Source: Anaeroplasmataceae bacterium | Lineage (GTDB): Bacteria > Bacillota_I > Bacilli_A > Acholeplasmatales > Anaeroplasmataceae | Direction: 5' to 3' | Assembly: GCA_029067355.1 (NCBI GenBank) | Contig: JAIEEQ010000005.1 | Span: 1-51,513 of the forward strand | DNA length: 51,513 nt | In this document: positions 28,538 through 36,739 of the stretch, piece by piece | How positions within the stretch are numbered: the first letter of the stretch is position 1 | Layout of the letters: each line of letters opens with the position of its first letter | Translations under genes and position numbers: made by a program | Notes under the pieces: generated by a model | Seen by the model: only the letters and a program-made list of their open reading frames with translations | Told to the model about the DNA's origin: nothing | The model's database searches: none

Positions 28538-28557
28538 GGTTGAACGAATATTCAACT
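28538..28557. promoter_or_regulatory. operator 2 for the ArsR/SmtB repressor
   Basis: GGTTGAAC-GAAT-ATTCAACT, a second copy with GTTGAA/TTCAAC arms just downstream of the -10, near the transcript start. Centre-to-centre distance from operator 1 is 31 bp, about three helical turns, allowing two dimers on one DNA face. Confidence 0.78.
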
Positions 28558-28576
28558 AAAAAGGAGGATGAGAGAG

Positions 28577-28951
28577 ATGAAGGAATTTGTAGACTGTGAA
28601 GTTGAACATCCGCATAAGACGCTGATTCAAGAGGTAAAGACCTTAATGCCAGCAGAAGAGCATCTTTATGATGTTGCTGAATTGTTTAAGGTTTTTGGAG
28701 ACTCTACTCGAACAAGAATTTTAGCGGCACTATTTAATCATGAGCTGTGTGTATGTGATATTTGTATGATTGTAGAGATGACAAAATCAGCTGTATCTCA
28801 TCAGCTTAAGGTTTTAAGAGACTTTAACTTAGTGAAGTATCGTAAGCAAGGAAAAGAAGTATTTTATTCCTTAGCAGATGAGCATGTGTTTTTAATCTAT
28901 GAAAAGGCTCTTGAGCATATTTTAGAAAAAAAGGAAGGTATAGAAAAATGA
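28577..28951 (+). CDS. cadC: ArsR/SmtB-family metal-responsive repressor (CadC-like)
   Basis: About 124 aa winged helix. It carries both classical metal sites: an alpha3N Cys set (ELCVCDIC plus Cys in DCEVEHPH near the N-terminus) as in CadC, and an alpha5 set D-x-H-x(10)-H-x(2)-E in ADEHVFLIYEKALEHILE, spaced exactly as in SmtB. This points to Cd/Zn/Pb sensing, with metal releasing the repressor from the twin operators. I start at ATG 28577; ATG 28568 abuts the SD AAGGAGG and is unlikely. Confidence 0.9.
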   Translation: MKEFVDCEVEHPHKTLIQEVKTLMPAEEHLYDVAELFKVFGDSTRTRILAALFNHELCVCDICMIVEMTKSAVSHQLKVLRDFNLVKYRKQGKEVFYSLADEHVFLIYEKALEHILEKKEGIEK

Positions 28952-29166
28952 AAAAGGTATTTAAATTAGTTGATTTGGATTGTGCTAATTGTGCAGCAAA
29001 GATGGAAAGAAATATTTTGAAAATTGATGGCGTCCAATCAGCAAATGTTAGCTTTATGTCACAGAAGCTAATGATTGAAGCTGATGATGAGCGCTTTGAA
29101 GAAATTATGGATGAAGTGGTTCGTGTATGCAAGAGGGTAGAGCCTGACTGTATAATTAAGCGATAA
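28948..29166 (+). CDS. free-standing heavy-metal-associated (HMA) domain protein
   Basis: 72 aa, one ferredoxin-like HMA domain with the metal-binding motif DCANCAAKM (CxxC). Such domains carry Cu+, Zn2+ or Cd2+. It overlaps the repressor gene by 4 bp (ATGA) and precedes a P-type ATPase that lacks its own N-terminal HMA domain, so it probably delivers metal to that pump. Confidence 0.9.
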   Translation: MKKVFKLVDLDCANCAAKMERNILKIDGVQSANVSFMSQKLMIEADDERFEEIMDEVVRVCKRVEPDCIIKR

Positions 29167-29267
29167 AAATAGTAAGGATACATATATCTTAACGATTTAG
29201 GCTTTGTGCTGGTATAGAGGATTAAAATCATAGATAGAGGTATCCATAGGAATGGAGGAAGTATGAA

Positions 29268-31136
29268 ATGACAAGAAGACAGAAAAAAAATTTGATTAGA
29301 ATTTGTTTAACGCTTTGTGCTTTTATTGTCTTATTTACTGTGGACCATATTTTTCATTTGGATCAGGTCATACCTGATGAAAAGCTGAGTTGGATTCTTC
29401 CAGCATGTCTTTATCTGCTGGTGTATTTATTTATTGCTTATGATGTACTTTGGAAAGCAATTAGAAATATTTTTCATGGACAGATTTTTGATGAAAATTT
29501 TTTAATGTGTGTTGCTACCATTGGTGCTTTTGCAATTAGCTCCTTTGATGAGGCTGTGGCAGTTATCCTTTTTTATCAGGTTGGAGAATTCTTCCAAAGC
29601 TATGCGGTAGGAAAATCCAGAAAATCCATTTCTAGTTTGATGGATATACGTCCAGATTTTGCCAATGTAATCCGCAATGATTCCATAGAAATGGTAGATC
29701 CTGATGAGGTTGAATTAGAAGAAATTATTGAGGTGAAGCCTGGGGAAAAGGTGCCGTTAGATGGCATAATTGTAAAGGGATCTTCAACATTAGACACAAA
29801 AGCCTTAACTGGAGAATCTCTGCCAAAAGAGGTAAAAACTGGTGATGAAATCATTAGTGGCTGTGTAAACCTCACACAAACGCTTCAAATTCAGGTCAAG
29901 AAGGCGTTTTATGACTCTACGGTATCTAAAATACTAGATTTAGTAGAAAACGCCTCTAGCCAGAAATCTAAGGCAGAAAACTTTATTACGAAATTTGCCA
30001 AGTTTTACACGCCAACGGTCGTTATTTTAGCTATTTTATTAGCTGTGATACCAGGAATGATTACAAGGGACTATCTGGTTTGGATATATCGCGCATTAAA
30101 CTTTTTAGTTGTTTCCTGCCCATGTGCTCTTGTTATTTCTATTCCATTATCCTTCTTTGCAGGTATTGGTGCTGCCTCCAAATATGGGATATTGATTAAG
30201 GGGTCTAATTATCTAGAAAAGTTGAATCAAGTAAATACCTTTGTCTTTGATAAAACGGGAACCTTAACAAAAGGAAACTTTGCAGTTACAAGGGTTATTC
30301 CTGAGGAAAGAAGAGAAGAAATTTTAAAGCTAGCAGCAATTGCTGAGGCCTCCTCTAATCATCCCATTGCCAAAAGTATATTAGCTGTGGTAGGATTACA
30401 GGAGGAAAAGGGATATACCTTGACAGATATTGCAGGACAAGGAATTTTGGCGGTTTCAGGAGATACAACGATTTATTGTGGGAATGAGAAACTTATGGCC
30501 TCCTATGGTATTGAGTATCAGACCTTTGAGCCTATGGGAACGACAATTTATGTTGCTAAAAATAAAGAATATATTGGCGCTATCTTCATTAGTGATGAAA
30601 TTAAGGAGGAAGCTCAAGAGGTTATAGAGTCTTTAAATCAGATGGGAAATGAAACTATTATGCTTACAGGAGATAATGAAACCATTGCCAAAGCGGTTGC
30701 CACTAGACTGGGAGTTACCTCTTATAAGGCATCCTTGCTTCCCCAGAATAAGGTGGAGGAGGTTGAAGGACTTCTTGCGAGAAAAAAAGAAAAAGAGTAT
30801 TTATCCTTTGTGGGGGATGGTATAAATGATGCTCCTGTATTAATGCGTTCAGATATTGGAATTTCTATGGGAAGTGTTGGCTCAGATGCTGCCATAGAGG
30901 CTTCAGATATTGTCTTAATGCAGGATGACCTAAGAGGACTTCATATTGCAAAGCGTATTGCTAGAAAGACAATGCGAATTGTATTTGAAAATATTATCTT
31001 TGCTTTAGGCGTAAAGGCTGTGGTTTTAGTTCTTTCAGCTTTAGGGTATAGTAATATGTGGTTAGGTGTATTTGCTGATGTTGGTGTTGCAATATTGGCA
31101 ATATTAAATGCTATGCGTTGTTCAAAAATCAAATGA
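29268..31136 (+). CDS. cadA: Zn/Cd/Pb-type P1B ATPase
   Basis: Metal-exporting P-type ATPase, 622 aa. TGES actuator motif (LTGESLPKE), the ion-site CPC in SCPCALVISIP, phosphorylation motif DKTGTLTKG, the HP dipeptide (SSNHPIAKS) and GDGINDAPVL are intact. The N-terminal HMA domain is absent and encoded as the separate gene upstream. SD TGGAGG precedes ATG 29268. About 100 bp lie between the HMA gene and this one, with GGATAC/GTATCC repeats at its ends. Confidence 0.95.
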   Translation: MTRRQKKNLIRICLTLCAFIVLFTVDHIFHLDQVIPDEKLSWILPACLYLLVYLFIAYDVLWKAIRNIFHGQIFDENFLMCVATIGAFAISSFDEAVAVILFYQVGEFFQSYAVGKSRKSISSLMDIRPDFANVIRNDSIEMVDPDEVELEEIIEVKPGEKVPLDGIIVKGSSTLDTKALTGESLPKEVKTGDEIISGCVNLTQTLQIQVKKAFYDSTVSKILDLVENASSQKSKAENFITKFAKFYTPTVVILAILLAVIPGMITRDYLVWIYRALNFLVVSCPCALVISIPLSFFAGIGAASKYGILIKGSNYLEKLNQVNTFVFDKTGTLTKGNFAVTRVIPEERREEILKLAAIAEASSNHPIAKSILAVVGLQEEKGYTLTDIAGQGILAVSGDTTIYCGNEKLMASYGIEYQTFEPMGTTIYVAKNKEYIGAIFISDEIKEEAQEVIESLNQMGNETIMLTGDNETIAKAVATRLGVTSYKASLLPQNKVEEVEGLLARKKEKEYLSFVGDGINDAPVLMRSDIGISMGSVGSDAAIEASDIVLMQDDLRGLHIAKRIARKTMRIVFENIIFALGVKAVVLVLSALGYSNMWLGVFADVGVAILAILNAMRCSKIK

Positions 31137-31139
31137 AAT

Positions 31140-31186
31140 AAAAGGCTTCAATTTGTAAAAGAAATTTGAAGCCTTTTATTTTTTTG
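31140..31186 (+). terminator. terminator of the metal-efflux operon
   Basis: AAAAGGCTTCAA (31140-31151) pairs with TTGAAGCCTTTT (31166-31177), then ATTTTTTTG. Confidence 0.92.
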
Positions 31187-31254
31187 TGATAAAATTAAAA
31201 TATCTTCTAAAAAAATCTTTAGATATTCGTTCTATATAGTAGGGGTGAGGGAAA

Positions 31255-31752
31255 GTGGATTTGGAAAAAGAAGTAGAAAAGTATAAATTGGGAAATGAAC
31301 TGGCCTTTCATCAGATTTACAAGGAAACAAGGTCATTAGTTCAGTTTGCAATTTATTCCTATATTCCAAATCGTCATATTGTTGAGGATTTGATGCAGGA
31401 CACTTATGTAAAAGTTCATCAGAAAATAAAAGAGTATCACCAGAAAAGCTTTCGTTCATGGATTTATCTAATTGCTAAAAATACAGCACTAGACTATTTG
31501 AAAAAGAAAAAGGAAATGATTATGGATTCTCTTGATGTTTTTCCTGATATGAGCAGCACGCATCCCTTTTTGTATTATGCAATCCGTCATCTTAAAGAAC
31601 TGGAGCGTGAGGTTTTCCTGATGAAGGTATTGTGTGGCCACACATCAAAACGCATTTCAGAAATCTTAGAAATAAAGCCTTCAATGGTTAACCAGTATTA
31701 TCTTTTAGCAAAGCAAAAATTAAGAGAATATTTAAAGGACGTGGAAGAATGA
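31255..31752 (+). CDS. ECF-type RNA polymerase sigma factor
   Basis: 165 aa. Region 2 (ELAFHQIYKETRSLV...HIVEDLMQDTYVKVHQKI) and region 4 (LKELEREVFLMKVLCGHTSKRISEILEIKPSMVNQYYLLAKQKL) are clear. Start is GTG 31255 behind AGGGGTGAGGG. ATG of the next gene overlaps its stop, so sigma factor and membrane protein are coupled, the usual sign of a sigma/anti-sigma pair. Target regulon unknown. Confidence 0.9.
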   Translation: MDLEKEVEKYKLGNELAFHQIYKETRSLVQFAIYSYIPNRHIVEDLMQDTYVKVHQKIKEYHQKSFRSWIYLIAKNTALDYLKKKKEMIMDSLDVFPDMSSTHPFLYYAIRHLKELEREVFLMKVLCGHTSKRISEILEIKPSMVNQYYLLAKQKLREYLKDVEE

Positions 31753-33491
31753 AATTAAAGAAATATGAAAAAAGACTGAAAAAGGAATACAAAGAAACCT
31801 TTGTGTCTAAGAAAATAAAAAGTAAAAGATATATTCAATTTAAGCTTAGGTATGTGGTAGCTACTGTGCTTGGAATTTTACTTGTAGGTTTGTTTATACA
31901 ACACCTTTGTGTATTAGGGCATAATGCAGCAGTAAAAAAGCATAATCTAGCCATTCGTCAAAAGGTTTATGATGTAGAAAATTCAAGCGCGCTTACAAAA
32001 GTAAAAGATGAGAAGGAAATAAATACTATTATTTTAAATTATAAAAATGAGAGTACCTATCAAGAGAAGGAAACCTCTATTTTGAGTAAGATATTTTCTT
32101 TGCGCATTGGCGGCTGTGCTGGCAAGGCTTATGCACCTCAACCAGCCCCAGGAGATTCAGGATCTAAGGATGCTTTTCATACCAATGTACAAATTGAGGG
32201 GATAGAGGAGGCAGATGTTGCTAAATCAGATGGAAGGTATATCTATTACTTGAATCTAAGCACACTTTTTGTTTATGACATGACAGAAGAAAAAAATATT
32301 GCAAGTATTCAAGATGATGGCTATGAGCTTTTTATTTATGAAGATATAATAATTACAATTGGAACAGCTTCGACCTGTATTTATGAGTTTACACAAAATG
32401 AATTAAATCAGCAAAAGAAGATTAGCTATAATTATTATCTTACCTCAAGAATGATGAAAGACAGCTTATATTTAGCTTTTGGAGATTATGTAAAAGAAAA
32501 TCAAATTTTATATAACAATTGTTATTATGATGCTTGTAGTAATCCAAATTACATTTACACCCTTTATCATTTAGATCTGAAGACGCTAGATACTAAAGTG
32601 GTACAGCTTTTAGCATCAAAAGATACAAAGCTTTATGCTTCTAATAATGCCTTCTATTTTGCCTCTTTAGAAAAACAATATACATCAATTTCTATTTTCT
32701 CTTTAAGCTTAGAGCCTATGGGGGTTATTCGTGTTCGCGGATATGTATTAAATCAATTCTCTATGGACGAATATGATAATTACTTTAGAGTGATTACAAC
32801 AGATACTTCTAGAAATGCAGAGGAGTTGAATACAATATCCATTTTTGATTTAACTACCTTGACTCGAGTTGGTTATTTAGATCAAGGAATTGGAAAGGAA
32901 AGACAGGTTGTTAAATCAGTTCGATTTGATAAGGAAATTTGTTATGTGGTCACGTATGAAACGAAGGATCCCCTTTATGAAATTAACTGTTCTAACCCTG
33001 AAGAACCAATCATAATCTCAGCCTATGAAGCCCCTGGCTATTCAAGTTATCTTCATCCTTTTAAAATGGGAGATAAGGAGTATGTATTTGGGCTTGGATA
33101 TACAGATAATGGGAGTATGAAAATTTCAGTCTATGAAAGAACCGAAGGGACTACACAAGTTGGGAATGACTTTATACTGAGTCAAAACGAGTATTACACC
33201 AAAGCAGATTATTATAATCCAAATTTAAATGAATCCATCTTTAATAATCATAAGGCGCTATTTATATATGAGGAGGATAGCTATCTTTATTTGGGGATGG
33301 CAGTGGCCTTTGATGCTTATCTAATTTTTAAAATTGATGTCACCTCAGAAGAGGTAATTACAATATATCAAGACATTACTTTAATTCTAGTTAGTTGGGA
33401 AGAATCCCTATCTAGAGCCTTTTTGAAAAATGGAAAGCTTTATATAACCAACTATAATCAAGTTATTGTAAGGTCTTTTACAAATGAGTAG
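31749..33491 (+). CDS. membrane-anchored beta-propeller protein, possible ECF regulator
   Basis: 580 aa: a very basic cytoplasmic N-terminus (residues 1-34), one membrane helix (about 35-57), a linker with GGCAGKAYAPQP, and an extracellular beta-propeller domain of the PF09826 type whose start TNVQIEGIEEADVAKSDGRYI (from about residue 145) is characteristic. Coupled to the ECF sigma gene, it takes the position of an anti-sigma factor, but the cytoplasmic part is too short for a known anti-sigma domain. Substrate or signal unknown. Confidence 0.85.
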   Translation: MKLKKYEKRLKKEYKETFVSKKIKSKRYIQFKLRYVVATVLGILLVGLFIQHLCVLGHNAAVKKHNLAIRQKVYDVENSSALTKVKDEKEINTIILNYKNESTYQEKETSILSKIFSLRIGGCAGKAYAPQPAPGDSGSKDAFHTNVQIEGIEEADVAKSDGRYIYYLNLSTLFVYDMTEEKNIASIQDDGYELFIYEDIIITIGTASTCIYEFTQNELNQQKKISYNYYLTSRMMKDSLYLAFGDYVKENQILYNNCYYDACSNPNYIYTLYHLDLKTLDTKVVQLLASKDTKLYASNNAFYFASLEKQYTSISIFSLSLEPMGVIRVRGYVLNQFSMDEYDNYFRVITTDTSRNAEELNTISIFDLTTLTRVGYLDQGIGKERQVVKSVRFDKEICYVVTYETKDPLYEINCSNPEEPIIISAYEAPGYSSYLHPFKMGDKEYVFGLGYTDNGSMKISVYERTEGTTQVGNDFILSQNEYYTKADYYNPNLNESIFNNHKALFIYEEDSYLYLGMAVAFDAYLIFKIDVTSEEVITIYQDITLILVSWEESLSRAFLKNGKLYITNYNQVIVRSFTNE

Positions 33492-34020
33492 AAAAATGGG
33501 AATGAGGCTCCTATTGATTTTTTTGATTGTGATGCTGACAAGTAGCTGTATAGAAAATGAATATAAAGAATATGAAGCAAAGATGATTTCTAAAATTGAA
33601 ACAGAGATTTTGGGAGAGTATCATATGTGGACTAGGTGTAAACGTATTTTTGATTTTGAGCAAAATCAAGTCCTTGACATTATAGATGTAGATGAGGAAG
33701 CATTAAATCAATTTAAACAGAATTCTTATAATGATTTTGAGTATGATGATATTAACAATCAAAAAAAGGTAATTACTACCTTTACTGAAGACAAAAAGAT
33801 AACGTTTATTAAAAATATAATATTTTTAAATATCTATTCTTGGCAGGATGACTATATTTCAAAGGATGTAGTATGTGGTAGTAGTTCAAGCATAACTATT
33901 TATTTTACAGATTGCACCTATAAGTCTACTATTTTCTATTATCTATATCCTAAAAATTATGAAAAGATTGTGTCGTGCTTTCAAGATTCATTTGAGGTTG
34001 GATGCTGGTATAATTCTTAA
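33484..34020 (+). CDS. hypothetical lipoprotein of the ECF sigma operon
   Basis: 178 aa with signal peptide and lipobox LTSSC (Cys about residue 22). The remainder is Tyr/Asp/Lys-rich with no family I recognise. It overlaps the beta-propeller gene by 8 bp and is thus probably co-translated and exported to the same compartment. Confidence 0.78.
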   Translation: MSRKMGMRLLLIFLIVMLTSSCIENEYKEYEAKMISKIETEILGEYHMWTRCKRIFDFEQNQVLDIIDVDEEALNQFKQNSYNDFEYDDINNQKKVITTFTEDKKITFIKNIIFLNIYSWQDDYISKDVVCGSSSSITIYFTDCTYKSTIFYYLYPKNYEKIVSCFQDSFEVGCWYNS

Positions 34021-34082
34021 AAATTACTTTGTTTTTTTAAGAAACAGAGATTTTTAAAGCCCCTAGAAGTGTGAATTTTAAA

Positions 34083-34111
34083 TTGACAAATTGAGTGAAA
34101 AATGATAAAAT
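34083..34111 (+). promoter_or_regulatory. sigma-A promoter of the mepA-like gene
   Basis: TTGACA (34083-34088), 17-nt spacer, TAAAAT (34106-34111). It drives a leader of about 120 nt that contains an internal terminator. Confidence 0.8.
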
Positions 34112-34115
34112 AATT

Positions 34116-34236
34116 AGCGTCGAACAGCAACAAAACGGCGTAGAATTTCGTCAAGATTTTCTATGCCGTTTTTTCTATTCTTCGTAGGTTTCAGACGCTC
34201 TTTACTCTGAGAAAGACGAATACTTTTTAGGAGAAT
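34116..34236 (+). promoter_or_regulatory. structured leader with attenuator before a MATE pump (possible guanidine-IV riboswitch)
   Basis: The leader contains AGCGTCGAACAGCAAC, a terminator hairpin AACGGCGTAGAA/TTCTATGCCGTT (34134-34170) with a T run, and then GACGCT (34194-34199), which complements the start of the leader. A promoter-proximal terminator between promoter and gene implies transcriptional control. Guanidine-IV (mepA motif) riboswitches occur upstream of exactly this transporter family and use a terminator, so that class is my leading guess; I could not match the consensus base by base. Confidence 0.5.
34133..34174 (+). terminator. internal terminator in the mepA-like leader
   Basis: Eleven or more pairs with one G-U (AAACGGCGTAGAA with TTCTATGCCGTTT), 13-nt loop, followed by T residues; located before the ORF rather than after one. 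Confidence 0.88.
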
Positions 34237-34239
34237 ATT

Positions 34240-35664
34240 ATGAATGATAAACAGAATTATGAAGCCTTAGGAAAAGAAAAAATCTCTAAGCTGATGGTTA
34301 AATTTTGTATTCCGTGTATACTATCCTTGCTGGTAAGCGCCTTATACAATATTGTTGACCAAATTTTCGTTGGAAATAGCGAATTATCTACATTAGGAAA
34401 TGCCGCAACAGGAGTAGTGTTTCCAATATTTATTATAGCTCAAGGCTTTGCATGGTATTTTGGTGATGGTGTAGCGGCATATATTAATATCCACCAAGGC
34501 AAGAAAGATACAGAAAAAATTCACAAATGTGTAGGAACTGGAATGGTGCTTACTCTAATTGCAAGTGTCCTTTTATTAGCCATATTTTATCCACTTAAGA
34601 TGAAAATCCTTATGCTATTTGGTGCATCTGAAAATAGTATTGGCTATGCAGTAGAGTACTTCAATATCATCCTTGGATTTTTCCCAATTTATATGCTATC
34701 TAATATGATTAATGCCGTAGTTCGTGCAGACGGAAGTCCATCTTGGTCTATGCTTTCTATGCTTGGTGGAGCAATTGTCAATATTATTCTTGATCCAATA
34801 TTTATCTTTGCCTGTAAGTGGGGAATGTCTGGTGCCGCATGGGCTACTGTAATAGGGCAGGTTGTTTCATTTGTCATTTCAATTGCTTATCTATTTCGCT
34901 CAAAAACCTTCCGTCTTTCTCTAAAAAGCTTTATTCCTGATTTGAAAGAATATGGAGAGGCCTTTAAGCTGGGAATTTCCTCCCTAATTACTCAAATGAC
35001 AATAGTTGTTATTTCTCTTGTTTGCAATATTATGCTTGCTAAATATGGCTCTATGTCAAAGTATGGTGTGGATATTCCTATTGCCATCATAGGAATTGAA
35101 AGTAAGGTATTTACAGTAGTAATTAATATTGTTGTAGGCATTGTGCTTGGTTCTCAGCCCATCATAGGATATAACATGGGATTAGGAGATTATGGCAGAG
35201 TCAAAAAGCTATATCGAGCAATATTACTTTCAACACTTGTTGTAGGACTGCTTTCCACAATTCTATTTGAAGCTGCTCCTGATGTGGTTGTAGGAATGTT
35301 TGGTAAGCCAACCAATATACCCAATCCTGATGATTATTGGGAGTTTGCACGCTTGACCTTCCGAATTTTCCTTGCACTAGTTACATTTACTTGTACGATA
35401 AAAATGACCTCTATATTTTTCCAAGCTGTGGGTAAACCAGTATTTGCTGTGTTAACATCTCTTATAAGAGATATCATCTGCTTTGTTCCGTTGATTTGTA
35501 TTTTACCAATATTTCAGGGCATAAATGGAATTTTGATTTCTGCGCCAATTGCAGATTTAATTGCTATGCTTGTAACAGCAATTTTGACAATTTTATTTTT
35601 TGTTCAGCTTGACAAAACGGGAAATCCAGTTCCAGAAGAAGTAGTAAATATTATCAAAAAATAA
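34240..35664 (+). CDS. mepA: MATE-family efflux transporter (MepA-like)
   Basis: 474 aa with 12 membrane helices. The N-terminal ISKLMVKFCIPCILSLLVSALYNIVDQIFVG and the mid-protein GAIVNIILDPIFIFACKWGMSGAAWATVIGQ are MepA-type MATE hallmarks. Such proteins expel cationic drugs, and guanidinium-like compounds when under a guanidine riboswitch. SD TAGGAGA before ATG 34240. Monocistronic, with leader control upstream and a terminator downstream. Confidence 0.93.
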   Translation: MNDKQNYEALGKEKISKLMVKFCIPCILSLLVSALYNIVDQIFVGNSELSTLGNAATGVVFPIFIIAQGFAWYFGDGVAAYINIHQGKKDTEKIHKCVGTGMVLTLIASVLLLAIFYPLKMKILMLFGASENSIGYAVEYFNIILGFFPIYMLSNMINAVVRADGSPSWSMLSMLGGAIVNIILDPIFIFACKWGMSGAAWATVIGQVVSFVISIAYLFRSKTFRLSLKSFIPDLKEYGEAFKLGISSLITQMTIVVISLVCNIMLAKYGSMSKYGVDIPIAIIGIESKVFTVVINIVVGIVLGSQPIIGYNMGLGDYGRVKKLYRAILLSTLVVGLLSTILFEAAPDVVVGMFGKPTNIPNPDDYWEFARLTFRIFLALVTFTCTIKMTSIFFQAVGKPVFAVLTSLIRDIICFVPLICILPIFQGINGILISAPIADLIAMLVTAILTILFFVQLDKTGNPVPEEVVNIIKK

Positions 35665-35665
35665 A

Positions 35666-35710
35666 CTATACTTTTGTGAAGTATAGCCTATTGATGATTC
35701 ATCATTTTTT
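35666..35710 (+). terminator. terminator region after the MATE gene
   Basis: Hairpin CTATACTT-TTGTG-AAGTATAG (35666-35686), then a short TGATG-ATT-CATCA hairpin (35692-35704) followed by six T residues. Confidence 0.65.
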
Positions 35711-35726
35711 ATAAATTATGCCAGGC

Positions 35727-35755
35727 TTGTCAATGCGGGAAAATTGTGCTACAAT
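35727..35755 (+). promoter_or_regulatory. sigma-A promoter with extended -10
   Basis: TTGTCA (35727-35732), 17-nt spacer, TACAAT (35750-35755) preceded by TGC (extended -10). It serves the small split gene starting at 35795. Confidence 0.7.
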
Positions 35756-35794
35756 CCTCTTGTGAAAATCTACAACAAATAATATGGAGTGTCT

Positions 35795-35908
35795 ATGGAA
35801 GAAAAAAGCAAGCCATTCAAATTTAAAGGGATAAGTCTATTTGTAATATTGTTTTTATTGTTGACTTTGTTTTCTTCATTATGGAAAAACAACTTATATT
35901 CTTATTGA
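35795..35908 (+). pseudogene. 5' part of a frameshift-split small membrane protein
   Basis: ATG 35795 with SD TGGAG opens MEEKSKPFKFKGISLFVILFLLL, one membrane helix, and stops at 35906 after 37 aa. Too short for the ORF track. The frame one base to the right is open from 35865 and continues as a matching protein to 36164. Removing one T from GTTTTC (35870-35873) joins both into about 122 aa. Broken gene, sequencing error, or frameshift-dependent product; no family recognised. Confidence 0.5.
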
Positions 35909-36164
35909 TAGAGAATATGGTAAAGCAATTTCTTATAGTGAAAATGCAATAAAAAGTGATGTTCCTATTGATATAATCGTGTATAGCGTCCTGTTGGCTT
36001 TCTGTTTGGCTTTTACAGCATTAAGTGTAGTCAAAATTACAAAAAAGAATATAAAGCATTGGATATGGATAATGATAGTTATACTCTTAATGTCAGGGCT
36101 AGCCACTTATGTTGCCTATGCATCATTTGATATGAATTATATAAATCAATTAAGGAATTTATAA
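35865..36164 (+). pseudogene. 3' part of the split small membrane protein
   Basis: Open frame reading HYGKTTYILIDREYGKAISY, then two membrane helices (around 35985-36040 and 36060-36120). The track starts it at GTG 35979, which is inside a helix and has no SD, so an independent start is unlikely. It ends just before a good terminator. Interpreted together with 35795-35908. Confidence 0.5.
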
Positions 36165-36184
36165 AAACAAATATCAAAGAATAC

Positions 36185-36223
36185 AAAAACACTCTTGAAT
36201 GGTTTATTTAAGAGTGTTTTTCC
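36185..36223 (+). terminator. terminator after the split small gene
   Basis: AAAAACACTCTT (36185-36196) pairs with AAGAGTGTTTTT (36210-36221), ending in Ts. The A-rich left arm means it may also work on the minus strand. Confidence 0.85.
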
Positions 36224-36303
36224 ATCAATTGAAAGCCCAACTTGAAAATTTTAGTTATTAATTTTCTATATGAAGTGCAATTTATGATTGTTACATATAT
36301 TAA

Positions 36304-36338
36304 TAAAAAAATAAAGGGGACTATAATCAGTCCCCTTT
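36304..36338 (-). terminator. terminator of rpmB
   Basis: On the minus strand: AAAGGGGACT-GATTAT-AGTCCCCTTT followed by ATTTTTTTATTA. Ten perfect pairs. Confidence 0.92.
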
Positions 36339-36351
36339 GAAAACAAGTCTA

Positions 36352-36540
36352 TTAAGCTCTTTCAAGATTGCACTTTTTTAAAGCTCTAGCAGAAATTTTT
36401 ACTTTCTTAACGTTACCGTTCTCATCTTTGATATGAACAGTTTGAAGATTTGCTTTCCATGTGCGACGTGTTGCATTTAAAGCATGAGATCTCTTGTTAC
36501 CTGTTACAGTACCTTTACCAGTGATATAACATTTAGCCAT
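36352..36540 (-). CDS. rpmB: 50S ribosomal protein L28
   Basis: 62 aa, complete. [32 protein letters not shown] is the L28 signature; no CxxC zinc motif is present (single Cys residues only). SD AAGGAGG on the minus strand. Divergent from fakA, the usual Firmicutes context. Confidence 0.98.
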   Translation of the reverse strand: MAKCYITGKGTVTGNKRSHALNATRRTWKANLQTVHIKDENGNVKKVKISARALKKCNLERA

Positions 36541-36596
36541 AGTTCTTACCTCCTTATGACGTTAAAATTAAACTTCAAGCCCTATTAGTATACCTT

Positions 36597-36625
36597 AATT
36601 CTATAAGAATTGCAAGAACTTTTTA
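36597..36625 (-). promoter_or_regulatory. sigma-A promoter of rpmB
   Basis: On the minus strand TTGCAA (36625-36620), 17-nt spacer, TATACT (36602-36597). Confidence 0.75.
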
Positions 36626-36704
36626 ATTTTTTTCTAAAATGTTTGACTTTTGTTAAAAAAATTGATATATTTTATAAGTCGTTACTGATAAATGAAAATT
36701 TTGT

Positions 36705-36733
36705 TTTACATTTTCTATTTTTAATGTTATAAT
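36705..36733 (+). promoter_or_regulatory. sigma-A promoter of fakA
   Basis: TTTACA (36705-36710), 17-nt spacer, TATAAT (36728-36733) preceded by TGT (extended -10). It leaves a 155-nt leader before fakA. Confidence 0.75.
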
Positions 36734-36739
36734 GTTAAA

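Noticed and set aside
29174-29252. GGATAC ... GTATCC repeat between the HMA gene and cadA as a terminator or riboswitch
   Set aside because: Only six pairs closing a loop of about 60 nt, with no T tract; too weak to call.
29600-29875. Minus-strand ORF within cadA
   Set aside because: Antisense shadow of the conserved actuator domain; no start signals.
34194-34199. GACGCT as part of an antiterminator
   Set aside because: It can pair with the leader's AGCGTC but does not overlap the terminator stem, so it cannot by itself switch it; kept only as a possible outer stem.
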